DNA of 64,000 bases, taken from the NCBI RefSeq assembly GCF_018332655.1, contig NZ_BOQL01000006.1, positions 124,001-188,000 of the forward strand, given 5' to 3'. The notes below the pieces were generated by a model. It was not told the origin of the DNA. It made no database searches and was given only the letters and a program-made list of their open reading frames with translations. Of the stretch, positions 57,446 to 64,000 are shown in pieces. The position numbers and the translations under genes were made by a program. How positions within the stretch are numbered: position 1 is the stretch's first letter; every line of letters starts with the position of its first letter. Source of the stretch: Actinoplanes auranticolor (lineage in GTDB: Bacteria > Actinomycetota > Actinomycetes > Mycobacteriales > Micromonosporaceae).

Positions 57446-57910
57446 TCACTGTTCCCAGATGGCCGTCGCGGACAGCGGCTCGGCCTCCTCGAAGACCAGC
57501 AGGGTGCGGGTGTTCACGATGCCCGGCATGCTCTGGATCACGTCCAGCACCAGCCGGCCCAGGGCGGCATTGTCCCGCGCCCGGACCAGCAGGATCGCGT
57601 CGAACTCGCCGCCGACCAGGGCGATGTGCACGACGCCGGGCAACGCGCGCAGCTGCTCGCCCACGTCGCGCCATTCCGCCTGGTGCAGGTTGACCGTGAC
57701 GTAGGCGGAGGTGCCCAGGCCCGCCGCGACGGGGTCGATGTCGGCCCGGAAGCCCTTGATCACGTTGGCGGTGCGGAGCCGTTCCACCCGGGCGTAGGCG
57801 TTGGCCCGGGAGATGTGCAGGTGCTCGGCGAGGGTACGCATCGACATCCGTCCGTCGCGGGTCAGCTCGGCCAGGATCTGCCGGTCGATGTCGTCGAGGG
57901 CGCTGGCCAC
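57446..57910 (-). CDS. Lrp/AsnC family transcriptional regulator
   Basis: A 154-residue regulator: helix-turn-helix at ~5-60 (DDIDRQILAELTRDGRMS, then LAEHLHISRANAYARVERL) and a ligand-binding RAM/AsnC domain (~70-150; YVTVNLHQ, VVHIALVGGEFDAILLVRA). The GTG start follows GAGGAGGAC. It is divergent from a branched-chain 2-oxoacid dehydrogenase operon, the arrangement of BkdR in other bacteria, where branched-chain amino acids or their 2-oxoacids act as signals. It probably controls that operon through sites in the 131-bp gap. Confidence 0.93.
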   Translation of the reverse strand: MASALDDIDRQILAELTRDGRMSMRTLAEHLHISRANAYARVERLRTANVIKGFRADIDPVAAGLGTSAYVTVNLHQAEWRDVGEQLRALPGVVHIALVGGEFDAILLVRARDNAALGRLVLDVIQSMPGIVNTRTLLVFEEAEPLSATAIWEQ

Positions 57911-57989
57911 TTGTCTCGTCCTCCTCCGCTCCGGGCGCCGTTGCCCGGACGTTTGGCCGCCGGCGAGCGGCCCGACCCGTACATCTTCT

Positions 57990-58015
57990 CGGTTTTTCCC
58001 GGGATGTGGAAACCG
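57990..58015. promoter_or_regulatory. Inverted repeat in the Lrp/E1alpha intergenic region
   Basis: CGGTTTTTCC (57990-57999) and GGAAACCG (58008-58015) form an inverted repeat apart from two extra T residues in the left arm. It lies between the divergent genes and is the best visible candidate for Lrp binding. Confidence 0.4.
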
Positions 58016-58041
58016 ATTGGTCGGAGAACGACCATGTCTGC

Positions 58042-59136
58042 ATGACAGGTGACCCGCACCACCTTCTGCCGTCGGCCGAGCCGGTCATGCTCATCGACCC
58101 GCACGGGAACGCCGTCGACGCCTCCGGGTACGCCGCCCCGGACGGCCCGGCGCTCCTCCGGGCCTTCGCGGCCCTGGTCACCGCGCGCCGGCTCAACGAC
58201 CAGGCGTACGCGCTGGTCCGCCAGGGCCGGCTCGCCGTCTATCCCTCGTCGCACGGCCAGGAGGCGTGCCAGGTCGCCGCCGCCCAGGTGCTGGCCGACG
58301 GCGACTGGCTGTTCCCGACGTACCGCGACACGATCGCCGCGGTGGGCCGGGGTGTGGACCCGGTCGAGGCGCTGTCGCTGCTCAAGGGCGACTGGCACTG
58401 CGGCTACGACCCGTACGAGCACAACGTCGCGCCGCACGCGACGCCGCTGGCCACCCAGCTGCCGCACGCGGTGGGCGTCGCGCACGCCGCCCGACTGCGC
58501 GGTGAGCCCACCGTCGTCCTGGCGCTCTGCGGCGACGGCGGCACCAGCGAGGGCGACTTCCACGAGGCGCTCAACTTCGCCGCCGTGCTGCGCGCCCCGG
58601 TCGTCTTCTTCGTGCAGAACAACGAGTACGCCATCAGCGTCCCGCTGGCCCGGCAGACCGCCGCCCCGTCCCTGGCCCACAAGGGCATCGGCTACGGCGT
58701 GCCCGGTGAACGCGTCGACGGCAACGATGCGGCTGCGCTGCTGACCGTGCTGGGCGCCGCCGTGGAGCGCGCCCGGGCCGGCGGCGGACCGCAGCTCATC
58801 GAGGCGCACACGTACCGGATGCAGGCCCACACCAACGCCGACGACGCCACCCGCTACCGCCGGGACGACGAGGTCGCGGCCTGGGTCGAGCGCGACCCGA
58901 TCACCCGGCTCGAGGCCCACCTGCGCGAGCGCGGCCTGCTGGACGACGCGCAGCTCGCGGACATCACCGCGCAGGCCGAGCACGTGGCCACCCATCTGCG
59001 CGACGGCCTCAACCGCGACGTCGAGCCGGACCCGGCGATGCTCTTCGACCACGTGTACGCGAGTCCCACCCCGCAGCTCACCGAGCAGGCCGCGCTGGTC
59101 GCCGACGAGCTGGACCGCGAAGGAGCGCTGCGATGA
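58042..59136 (+). CDS. 2-oxoacid dehydrogenase E1 component alpha subunit (branched-chain type)
   Basis: A 364-residue TPP-binding E1alpha subunit. YPSSHGQEACQV near residue 70, PTYRDTIAAV near 92 and the TPP/Mg motif GDGGTSEGDFHEALNFAAV near 170 (GDG...NN: FVQNNEYAIS) are visible; TYRMQAHTNADDATRYR contains the conserved phosphorylation-loop region. The start at 58042 gives the usual N-terminus; a GTG at 58006 is in frame. The E1beta gene overlaps its stop by four bases. The complex oxidatively decarboxylates 2-oxoacids from Val, Leu and Ile to acyl-CoA primers for branched fatty acids. Confidence 0.93.
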   Translation: MTGDPHHLLPSAEPVMLIDPHGNAVDASGYAAPDGPALLRAFAALVTARRLNDQAYALVRQGRLAVYPSSHGQEACQVAAAQVLADGDWLFPTYRDTIAAVGRGVDPVEALSLLKGDWHCGYDPYEHNVAPHATPLATQLPHAVGVAHAARLRGEPTVVLALCGDGGTSEGDFHEALNFAAVLRAPVVFFVQNNEYAISVPLARQTAAPSLAHKGIGYGVPGERVDGNDAAALLTVLGAAVERARAGGGPQLIEAHTYRMQAHTNADDATRYRRDDEVAAWVERDPITRLEAHLRERGLLDDAQLADITAQAEHVATHLRDGLNRDVEPDPAMLFDHVYASPTPQLTEQAALVADELDREGALR

Positions 59137-60134
59137 CCGTCACGGCCACCGACCACGTCAAGCTGACGATGGCGCAGGCGCTCAACCGGGCCCTGCGCGA
59201 CGCGATGGCCGCGGACCCGGCGGTGGTGGTCTTCGGCGAGGACGTCGGGGCGCTCGGCGGCGTCTTCCGGATCACCGACGGCCTGACCGCCGAGTTCGGC
59301 GAGGACCGGTGCTTCGACACCCCGCTGGCCGAGTCCGGCATCGTCGGCGTGGCGGTCGGCATGGCGATGAACGGCATGCGCCCGGTGGTGGAGATGCAGT
59401 TCGACGCCTTCGCCTACCCGGCGTTCGAGCAGATCGTCAGCCACGTGGCGAAGATGCGGAACCGCACCCGCGGCCGGGTCACGCTGCCGATGGTGATCCG
59501 GGTGCCGTACGCGGGCGGGATCGGCGGGGTCGAGCACCACTGCGACTCCTCCGAGGCGTACTACGCGCACACCCCCGGCCTGCACGTGGTGGCCCCGGCG
59601 ACGCCGGCGGACGCGTACGGGCTGCTGCGCGAGGCGATCGCCTCGGACGACCCGGTGATCTTCCTGGAGCCCAAGAAGCTCTACTGGAGCAAAGAGGAGG
59701 TCGAGCTCGGCGCCGAGGTGCCCGGCATCGGCACGGCCGTGGTACGCCGCGCAGGCACCGACGCCACGCTGATCGCCTACGGCCCCTCCGTACCGGTCGC
59801 CCTCGAAGCCGCCGAGGTGGCCGCGGGCGAGGGTCGCAGCCTGCAGGTCGTCGACCTGCGCTCGATCGTGCCGTTCGACGACGAGACGGTGTGCGCCGCC
59901 GTGCGCAGCACCGGCCGGGCCGTCGTGGTCGCGGAGGCGGCCGGTTTCGCCAGCGTCTCCTCGGAGATCGTCGCCCGGGTCACCGAGCGCTGCTTCCACG
60001 CGCTGGCCGCCCCGATCCGCCGGGTGACCGGCTTCGACATCCCGTACCCGCCGCCGAAGCTCGAGCATTTCCAGCTGCCCGGCGTGGACCGCGTCCTGGA
60101 CGCCGTGGACGACCTGCAGTGGGAGGACTCGTGA
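59133..60134 (+). CDS. 2-oxoacid dehydrogenase E1 component beta subunit
   Basis: A 333-residue transketolase-type E1beta subunit: GEDVGALGGVFRITDGL near 30, DTPLAESGIVGVAVGMA near 65 (Glu contacting TPP), QFDAFAYPAFEQI, PYAGGIGGVEHHCDSSEA near 130, and the C-terminal DLRSIVPFDDETV. It pairs with the E1alpha subunit as an alpha2beta2 enzyme. The ATG overlaps the E1alpha stop (ATGA) and its own stop is overlapped by the E2 GTG, so all three subunits are translationally coupled. Confidence 0.95.
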   Translation: MTVTATDHVKLTMAQALNRALRDAMAADPAVVVFGEDVGALGGVFRITDGLTAEFGEDRCFDTPLAESGIVGVAVGMAMNGMRPVVEMQFDAFAYPAFEQIVSHVAKMRNRTRGRVTLPMVIRVPYAGGIGGVEHHCDSSEAYYAHTPGLHVVAPATPADAYGLLREAIASDDPVIFLEPKKLYWSKEEVELGAEVPGIGTAVVRRAGTDATLIAYGPSVPVALEAAEVAAGEGRSLQVVDLRSIVPFDDETVCAAVRSTGRAVVVAEAAGFASVSSEIVARVTERCFHALAAPIRRVTGFDIPYPPPKLEHFQLPGVDRVLDAVDDLQWEDS

Positions 60135-61384
60135 CGACGCAGACCTTTCTGCTGCCCGACCTCGGCGAGGGACTGACCGAGGCGGAGGTGGTGCGCTGGC
60201 TGGTCGAGGAGGGCGACACCGTCGAGGTCGACCAGCCGGTGGTCGAGGTGGAGACCGCGAAGTCGCTGGTCGAGGTGCCGACGCCGTACGCGGGCCGGAT
60301 CGCGACCCGGCACGCCGCCGAGGGCGTCACGCTGGAGGTCGGCAAGCCGCTGCTCACGGTCGCCGCGCTCGTCTCCGCGGCCGAGACCTACCGCGAGGAG
60401 GAACGGGCCGGATCCGGCAACGTCCTCATCGGGTACGGCACCTCCGGCACGACGGCCACCTCCCGGCGCCGCCGTCCGCGGGCCCGGCAGGCTGCTCCGG
60501 CCGTGACGGCGCACCGGGTGCCGCTGGTGGTGTCGCCGCTGGTGCGGCGGCTGGCCCGGGAGGCCGGGCTGGACCTGTCGACGGTCGAGGCGACCGGTCC
60601 CGGCGGCGTGATCGTCCGGGCCGATGTCGAACGCGCCCTGGCCGGGCACGCCACCACAGTGGCCCGGCCGGCTGCTGTCCCGGCCGCCCCTGAGCCGGCC
60701 GTGCCGGCTGTGCCGGGGGAGCGCCGCGTTCCGCTGTCCGGATTCCGCAAGGCGGTGTCGGCGGCGCTGACCCGCAGCCGGGCCGAGATCCCCGAGGCCA
60801 CCGTCTGGGTCGACGTCGACGCCACCGGGCTCTGGGAGCTGCGGCAGAGCACCCCCGGCCCGGGCCTGCTCGCCTACCTCGCCCGTTTCGTCGTCGCCGG
60901 GTTGCGGCAGTACCCGATGCTCAACGCCCGGGTGGACACCGAGCGGCAGGAGATCGTCGAGTTCGACCGGATCAACCTCGGCATCGCCGTGCAGGGCGAG
61001 CGGGGCCTGGTCGTGCCCGCGGTCGTCGGCGCCGAGACGATGACCACCGCGCGGCTCGACGAGGAGATCCGGCGGGTCACCGCGAGCGCCCGGGAGGGCC
61101 GCGTGACGGCCCAGGAGGCGGGGACCTTCACGCTCAACAACTACGGCAGCTTCCGGGTGGACGGCAGCGCCGCGATCATCAACCACCCGCAGGTCGCCAT
61201 CCTGGGCTTCGGCCGGATCCTCGACCGGCCCTGGGTCGTCGACGGGGAGCTGTGCGTCCGCAAGATCACCCAGATGAGCTTCGTCTTCGACCACCGGGTC
61301 TGCGACGGCGGGACGGCGGCCGGCTTCATGCGCAGTGTGGCCGACGCGATCGAGGATCCGGCCTCCGCGATCGCCCGGCTCTGA
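60131..61384 (+). CDS. Dihydrolipoamide acyltransferase (E2) of the 2-oxoacid dehydrogenase complex
   Basis: A 417-residue E2: one lipoyl domain (~3-78) with the lipoylated Lys in VETAKSLVEV, a linker, a peripheral subunit-binding domain (~125-165; SPLVRRLAREAGLDLSTVEATGPGGVI, core RRLAREAGLDL), an Ala/Pro linker and the acyltransferase core (~195-417) with the catalytic His in FVFDHRVCDGGTA. It forms the core of the complex. The gene for E3 (lipoamide dehydrogenase) is not in this operon and must be elsewhere. The GTG at 60131 overlaps the E1beta stop. Confidence 0.95.
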   Translation: MTTQTFLLPDLGEGLTEAEVVRWLVEEGDTVEVDQPVVEVETAKSLVEVPTPYAGRIATRHAAEGVTLEVGKPLLTVAALVSAAETYREEERAGSGNVLIGYGTSGTTATSRRRRPRARQAAPAVTAHRVPLVVSPLVRRLAREAGLDLSTVEATGPGGVIVRADVERALAGHATTVARPAAVPAAPEPAVPAVPGERRVPLSGFRKAVSAALTRSRAEIPEATVWVDVDATGLWELRQSTPGPGLLAYLARFVVAGLRQYPMLNARVDTERQEIVEFDRINLGIAVQGERGLVVPAVVGAETMTTARLDEEIRRVTASAREGRVTAQEAGTFTLNNYGSFRVDGSAAIINHPQVAILGFGRILDRPWVVDGELCVRKITQMSFVFDHRVCDGGTAAGFMRSVADAIEDPASAIARL

Positions 61385-61476
61385 CCAGCGGCTGAGCACC
61401 CGGCTTCGGTCCCGCCTCGGACACCGGCCGGCGAACGTGCCGCTGCGCCGCGCTTCGTCATCTCCGCCGGTTCGTG

Positions 61477-61502
61477 CAACCTTCCACCTGTCCGGTCTCG
61501 TG
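61477..61502 (+). promoter_or_regulatory. Possible ECF-type promoter upstream of the sigma factor
   Basis: CAACC (61477-61481) followed after 17 bp by CGTG (61499-61502) resembles ECF sigma promoters (AAC motif at -35, CGT at -10). It lies 30 bp before the sigma factor start and would fit autoregulation. Confidence 0.4.
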
Positions 61503-61532
61503 ATTGTCCCGACCGAACGGATAGGGGTGGGC

Positions 61533-62027
61533 ATGAGCGATCGCGACACGGCGTTCGCCGAGTACTTCGCGGCCCGATCGGGGGCTATGCGGGGGACGGC
61601 GTTCCTGCTGTGCGGGGACTGGCACCGGGCCGAGGATCTGGTCCAGACCGCGTTCACCAAGCTGTACACGCACTGGCACCGGGTGGCCCGGCATGAGGCG
61701 CTGGACCCGTACGTCCGGCAGGTGCTGATCCGCACCTTCATCGACGACGGCCGCCGGGGCTGGTGGCGGCGGGAGCGGCCGCGGGAGACGCCGATCGAGC
61801 AGGCGGCCGTGCAGTCCTCGGCCGATGACCGGCTGATGCTGTTGCAGGCCCTGGCCGGGGTGCCGCCCCGGCAGCGGGCCGTGCTGGTCCTGCGCTACTG
61901 GGAGGACATGTCGGTCGACGAGACCGCGGCGGTCCTCGGCTGCTCGGCCGGCACGGTCAAGAGCCAGGCGGCCCGTGGGCTGGACGCCCTCCGGGTGCTG
62001 ATGTCCCACCCCGTCACCGCCGAATGA
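61533..62027 (+). CDS. SigE-family ECF-like RNA polymerase sigma factor
   Basis: A 164-residue sigma-70 family protein with region 2 (~8-75: FAEYFAARSGAMRGTAFLLCGDWHRAEDLVQTAFTKLY, core AEDLVQTAFTKLY) and region 4 (~105-160: ALAGVPPRQRAVLVLRYWEDMSVDETAAVLGCSAGTVKSQ, core SAGTVKSQAARGL). The AFLLCGD and WEDMSVDETA patterns are those of the actinobacterial SigE family often found in Streptomyces and Micromonosporaceae. The downstream gene starts 11 bp after its stop and probably encodes its regulator or a co-expressed membrane protein. Confidence 0.93.
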   Translation: MSDRDTAFAEYFAARSGAMRGTAFLLCGDWHRAEDLVQTAFTKLYTHWHRVARHEALDPYVRQVLIRTFIDDGRRGWWRRERPRETPIEQAAVQSSADDRLMLLQALAGVPPRQRAVLVLRYWEDMSVDETAAVLGCSAGTVKSQAARGLDALRVLMSHPVTAE

Positions 62028-62038
62028 GAAGAGGCACT

Positions 62039-62896
62039 GTGGACGAGAACGACCTGCGCGAAGCCATGCGCGCCAGCATGACCCTGACCCCGCCGCCCCC
62101 GATGGAGTCGGCGGCCGCCCTGACCGCCGGCCGCCGGGCCGCCCGCCGGCGCGCGACGCTCGCCGGTGCCGGGGCGACCGCGGCGCTGATCGCGGTGACC
62201 GCCGTGGCCGTGCCCTCCGGCCTGCGGCTCGCCTCGGACGGTGACGCCGCGCCCTGGGCCGGCGCCGGGGTGCCGTCGGGCCTGCCGACCCCCTCCGCGG
62301 ATGGCGAGTACACCAAGCCGGCCTGGCCGCTGGACGGGAACGGCGAGCCGCAGGAGGACGCCACCGCTCGGTCGGGGGAACGCTACGAGCAGGGCAAGAA
62401 GCTGCTCGATGAGCTGCTGGCCGTCGTTCCGGACGGCTGGAGCGCGCCGACCGGCGAGTCGGCCGACGGCATCCCGCTGCGCTACCACCAGGCTCAGGTC
62501 GAAGGCGACAACACCGGCTCGACCTGGGGCTACCTGGCCCAGGCGGCGATCGCCAAGGGCGGCCGGGCCGGGCGGCTGCTGGCCGAGGTGCACACCACGA
62601 ACAACGGCCTGCCCCGGGAGCCGTGCGCCCTGGCCCGGCAGTTCTCCGGGCTGGGGGGTGACTGCGACGTGGTCGACGTCGGCCGGGCCAAGGTGGGCGT
62701 GTCCCGGGTTCCCAGCGGGACCGGCGGGGTGGAGCAGTGGGCGGCCTACCGGCACCCGGACGGCATCGTGGTCTACGTGGCACAGAGCCGCACGGCCACG
62801 AACGGCGAGAACGCCCAGCCGCCACTGAAGAACCTGCCGCTGACCGCGTCGCAACTGGCCGCCCTGGCCACCGACGACCGGTTCCACCTCAACTGA
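62039..62896 (+). CDS. Single-pass membrane protein paired with the sigma factor
   Basis: A 285-residue protein: a short cytoplasmic N-terminus (ENDLREAMRASMTLTPPPP), an Arg-rich stop-transfer stretch, one transmembrane helix (~38-60) and an extracytoplasmic domain (~75-285). The layout and position after an ECF-like sigma gene suggest an anti-sigma-like or sigma-linked sensor, although no zinc anti-sigma motif (HxxxCxxC) is present. The GTG at 62039 follows AGAGG; an ATG at 62024 overlapping the sigma stop is in frame and possible. Function is inferred from context only. Confidence 0.75.
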   Translation: MDENDLREAMRASMTLTPPPPMESAAALTAGRRAARRRATLAGAGATAALIAVTAVAVPSGLRLASDGDAAPWAGAGVPSGLPTPSADGEYTKPAWPLDGNGEPQEDATARSGERYEQGKKLLDELLAVVPDGWSAPTGESADGIPLRYHQAQVEGDNTGSTWGYLAQAAIAKGGRAGRLLAEVHTTNNGLPREPCALARQFSGLGGDCDVVDVGRAKVGVSRVPSGTGGVEQWAAYRHPDGIVVYVAQSRTATNGENAQPPLKNLPLTASQLAALATDDRFHLN

Positions 62897-62911
62897 CCGG
62901 CCGGGCGGACC

Positions 62912-64000
62912 TCACGTGCCGCAGAAGGTCTGGTAGGCGCCGAAGTCCTGGGGCGCGGCCTCGGCGTACCGCTCGAGACCGGGGCGCTCGTCGTAGGGGG
63001 CGCTGACGGCCCCCACCAGTCGCTCCAGCGGTTCCAGGTCGCCGTCCGTCGCGGCGGCCAGGGCCTCCTCGACGAGGTGGTTGCGCGGGATGTAGACGGG
63101 GTTGACCCGCTGCATCGCGCCGGCGTCCGGCTCCAAAGCACGCCAGCGCGCCACCCAGGCGTCGATCCCGGCCAGGTCGATGAACAGCCGGCGGGTGGGC
63201 TCGGCGTCACCGTGGGCGGCGCCGCCGAGGGTACGGAAGAACGACGTGAAGTCGACGTGGTCCGCGTGCAGCAGAGCGAGCAGGTCCTCCACCAGCGGCG
63301 ACACCACCGTGGCATCGACCTCGTCGGGCAGCCCCAGTTTGGCGCGCATGCCGGCCGACCAGGCGGCGTTGTACGCGGGCCGGAAGCCACCGAGGGACTC
63401 CACCGCGACGGCGACCGCCTGCTCCTGGTCGTCGTGCAGGAGCGGGAGCAGGGCCTCGGCGAGCCGGGCCAGGTTCCACTCCGCGATGGCGGGCTGGTTG
63501 CCGTACGCGTAGCGCCCGGCGTGGTCGATCGAGCTGTACACCGTCGCCGGGTCGAAGGCCTCGATGAACGCGCAGGGTCCGTAGTCGATGGTCTCGCCCG
63601 AGATCGTCATGTTGTCGGTGTTCATGACGCCGTGCACGAAGCCGGCGAGCATCCACTGCGCCACCAGCGCCGCCTGGGCCGCGACGACCGCCTCGAACAG
63701 CGCGCGGTACGGCTGCTCGGCCCCGGCGGCGTGCGGGTGGTGGCGGGCGATCGCGTGGTCGGCCAGGCGGCGCAGCAGCTCGGCGTCGCCGGCGGCCCGC
63801 GCGTACTGGAAGCTGCCCACGCGCAGGTGGCTGGCGGCGATCCGGGCGAGCACGGCTCCCGGCAGGGCGGTCTCGCGGTAGACCGTGCGCCCGGTCGCCA
63901 CCACGGCCAGGGCCCGGGTCGTCGGGATGCCCAGGGCGTGCATGGCGCGGCTGACGACGTACTCGCGCAGCATCGGGCCGACCGCGGCCAGGCCGTCGCC
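62912..64000 (-). CDS. selO: SelO family pseudokinase AMP transferase, N-terminus beyond window
   Basis: The C-terminal 362 residues of a SelO (YdiU/UPF0061) protein, which runs off the right edge. SelO has a kinase-like fold but transfers AMP to protein hydroxyls in redox stress. Visible parts are [26 protein letters not shown] (core [20 protein letters not shown]), [18 protein letters not shown] (catalytic-loop Asn), [13 protein letters not shown] (the metal-binding DYG, equivalent to DFG) and GRYAYGNQP. The C-terminus ends ...QTFCGT, where bacterial SelO proteins usually carry a Cys or Sec near the end; the Cys is kept. The reading frame continues upstream past 64000. Confidence 0.93.
   Translation of the reverse strand, partial: GDGLAAVGPMLREYVVSRAMHALGIPTTRALAVVATGRTVYRETALPGAVLARIAASHLRVGSFQYARAAGDAELLRRLADHAIARHHPHAAGAEQPYRALFEAVVAAQAALVAQWMLAGFVHGVMNTDNMTISGETIDYGPCAFIEAFDPATVYSSIDHAGRYAYGNQPAIAEWNLARLAEALLPLLHDDQEQAVAVAVESLGGFRPAYNAAWSAGMRAKLGLPDEVDATVVSPLVEDLLALLHADHVDFTSFFRTLGGAAHGDAEPTRRLFIDLAGIDAWVARWRALEPDAGAMQRVNPVYIPRNHLVEEALAAATDGDLEPLERLVGAVSAPYDERPGLERYAEAAPQDFGAYQTFCGT

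Noticed and set aside
1..64000. tRNA, rRNA, insertion sequences, prophage or integrase genes
   Set aside because: None could be recognised on either strand: no cloverleaf with CCA-type end, no transposase or integrase motifs, no flanking direct repeats.

Overview
The window is very GC-rich with strongly G/C-biased third codon positions. It carries many GTG starts, 4-base ATGA/GTGA gene overlaps and several probably leaderless promoters (TANNNT 6-7 nt before the start codon). Together with the gene families (SARP/AfsR regulator, SigE-type sigma factor, HDOD response regulators, DUF6343, STAS proteins, septum-formation/DUF4190 protein) this points to a filamentous actinomycete, most likely a Micromonosporaceae member near Actinoplanes. 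That placement is inference. I see no tRNA, rRNA, CRISPR array, insertion sequence or phage genes; the window looks like chromosomal accessory/adaptive content.

Layout. 0-6.7 kb: a partial SDR oxidoreductase divergent from a TetR regulator with a double palindromic operator, a cytochrome P450, a zinc alcohol dehydrogenase with a partner protein behind a sigma-B-like promoter, a Trp-rich repeat membrane protein, and a secreted GH43-ricin enzyme. 6.8-19.1 kb: a dense signalling island with three histidine kinases, two HDOD response regulators, one degenerate HD-GYP response regulator, one single-domain receiver and a secreted S8 protease whose tail is a periodic ARAWA repeat; the two kinase/HDOD pairs are paralogous and face each other across the protease-kinase block. 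19.2-28.97 kb: a giant SARP-AfsR regulator divergent from an acyl-CoA ligase, a decayed class V aminotransferase, a class III-like sirtuin, a GT-C mannosyltransferase-like protein, a STAS protein and two small membrane proteins. 29.1-33.9 kb: a secreted cutinase/polyester hydrolase, a QsdR-like TetR regulator, a TPP-dependent pyruvate-oxidase-like enzyme and a receiver-less CheB.

33.9-41.1 kb: five glycosyltransferases in two divergent operons, one resembling TarS/TarP teichoic-acid GlcNAc transferases; probably a cell-surface glycopolymer locus. 41.1-48.3 kb: a GNAT acetyltransferase, two more histidine kinases, a TetR-SMR drug-efflux pair with a perfect palindrome, and a chemoreceptor. 48.3-57.9 kb: a DUF4190/septum-formation protein, a DoxX-like membrane protein with a DevR/DosR-like box upstream, and a LacI-controlled sugar ABC importer with a GH51 arabinofuranosidase, then a cytidylyltransferase pair. 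57.4-64 kb: an Lrp regulator divergent from an E1alpha-E1beta-E2 branched-chain 2-oxoacid dehydrogenase operon lacking E3, a SigE-family sigma factor with its partner, and the start-truncated SelO gene.

How it fits together: secreted GH43, GH51 and cutinase plus the LacI-ABC system suggest growth on plant polymers (arabinan/arabinogalactan, cutin). The GGGTAG promoters suggest a general-stress regulon including the alcohol dehydrogenase, a STAS regulator and the TPP oxidase. The 6.8-19.1 kb island is the most unusual part and the best candidate for an undescribed signalling system.
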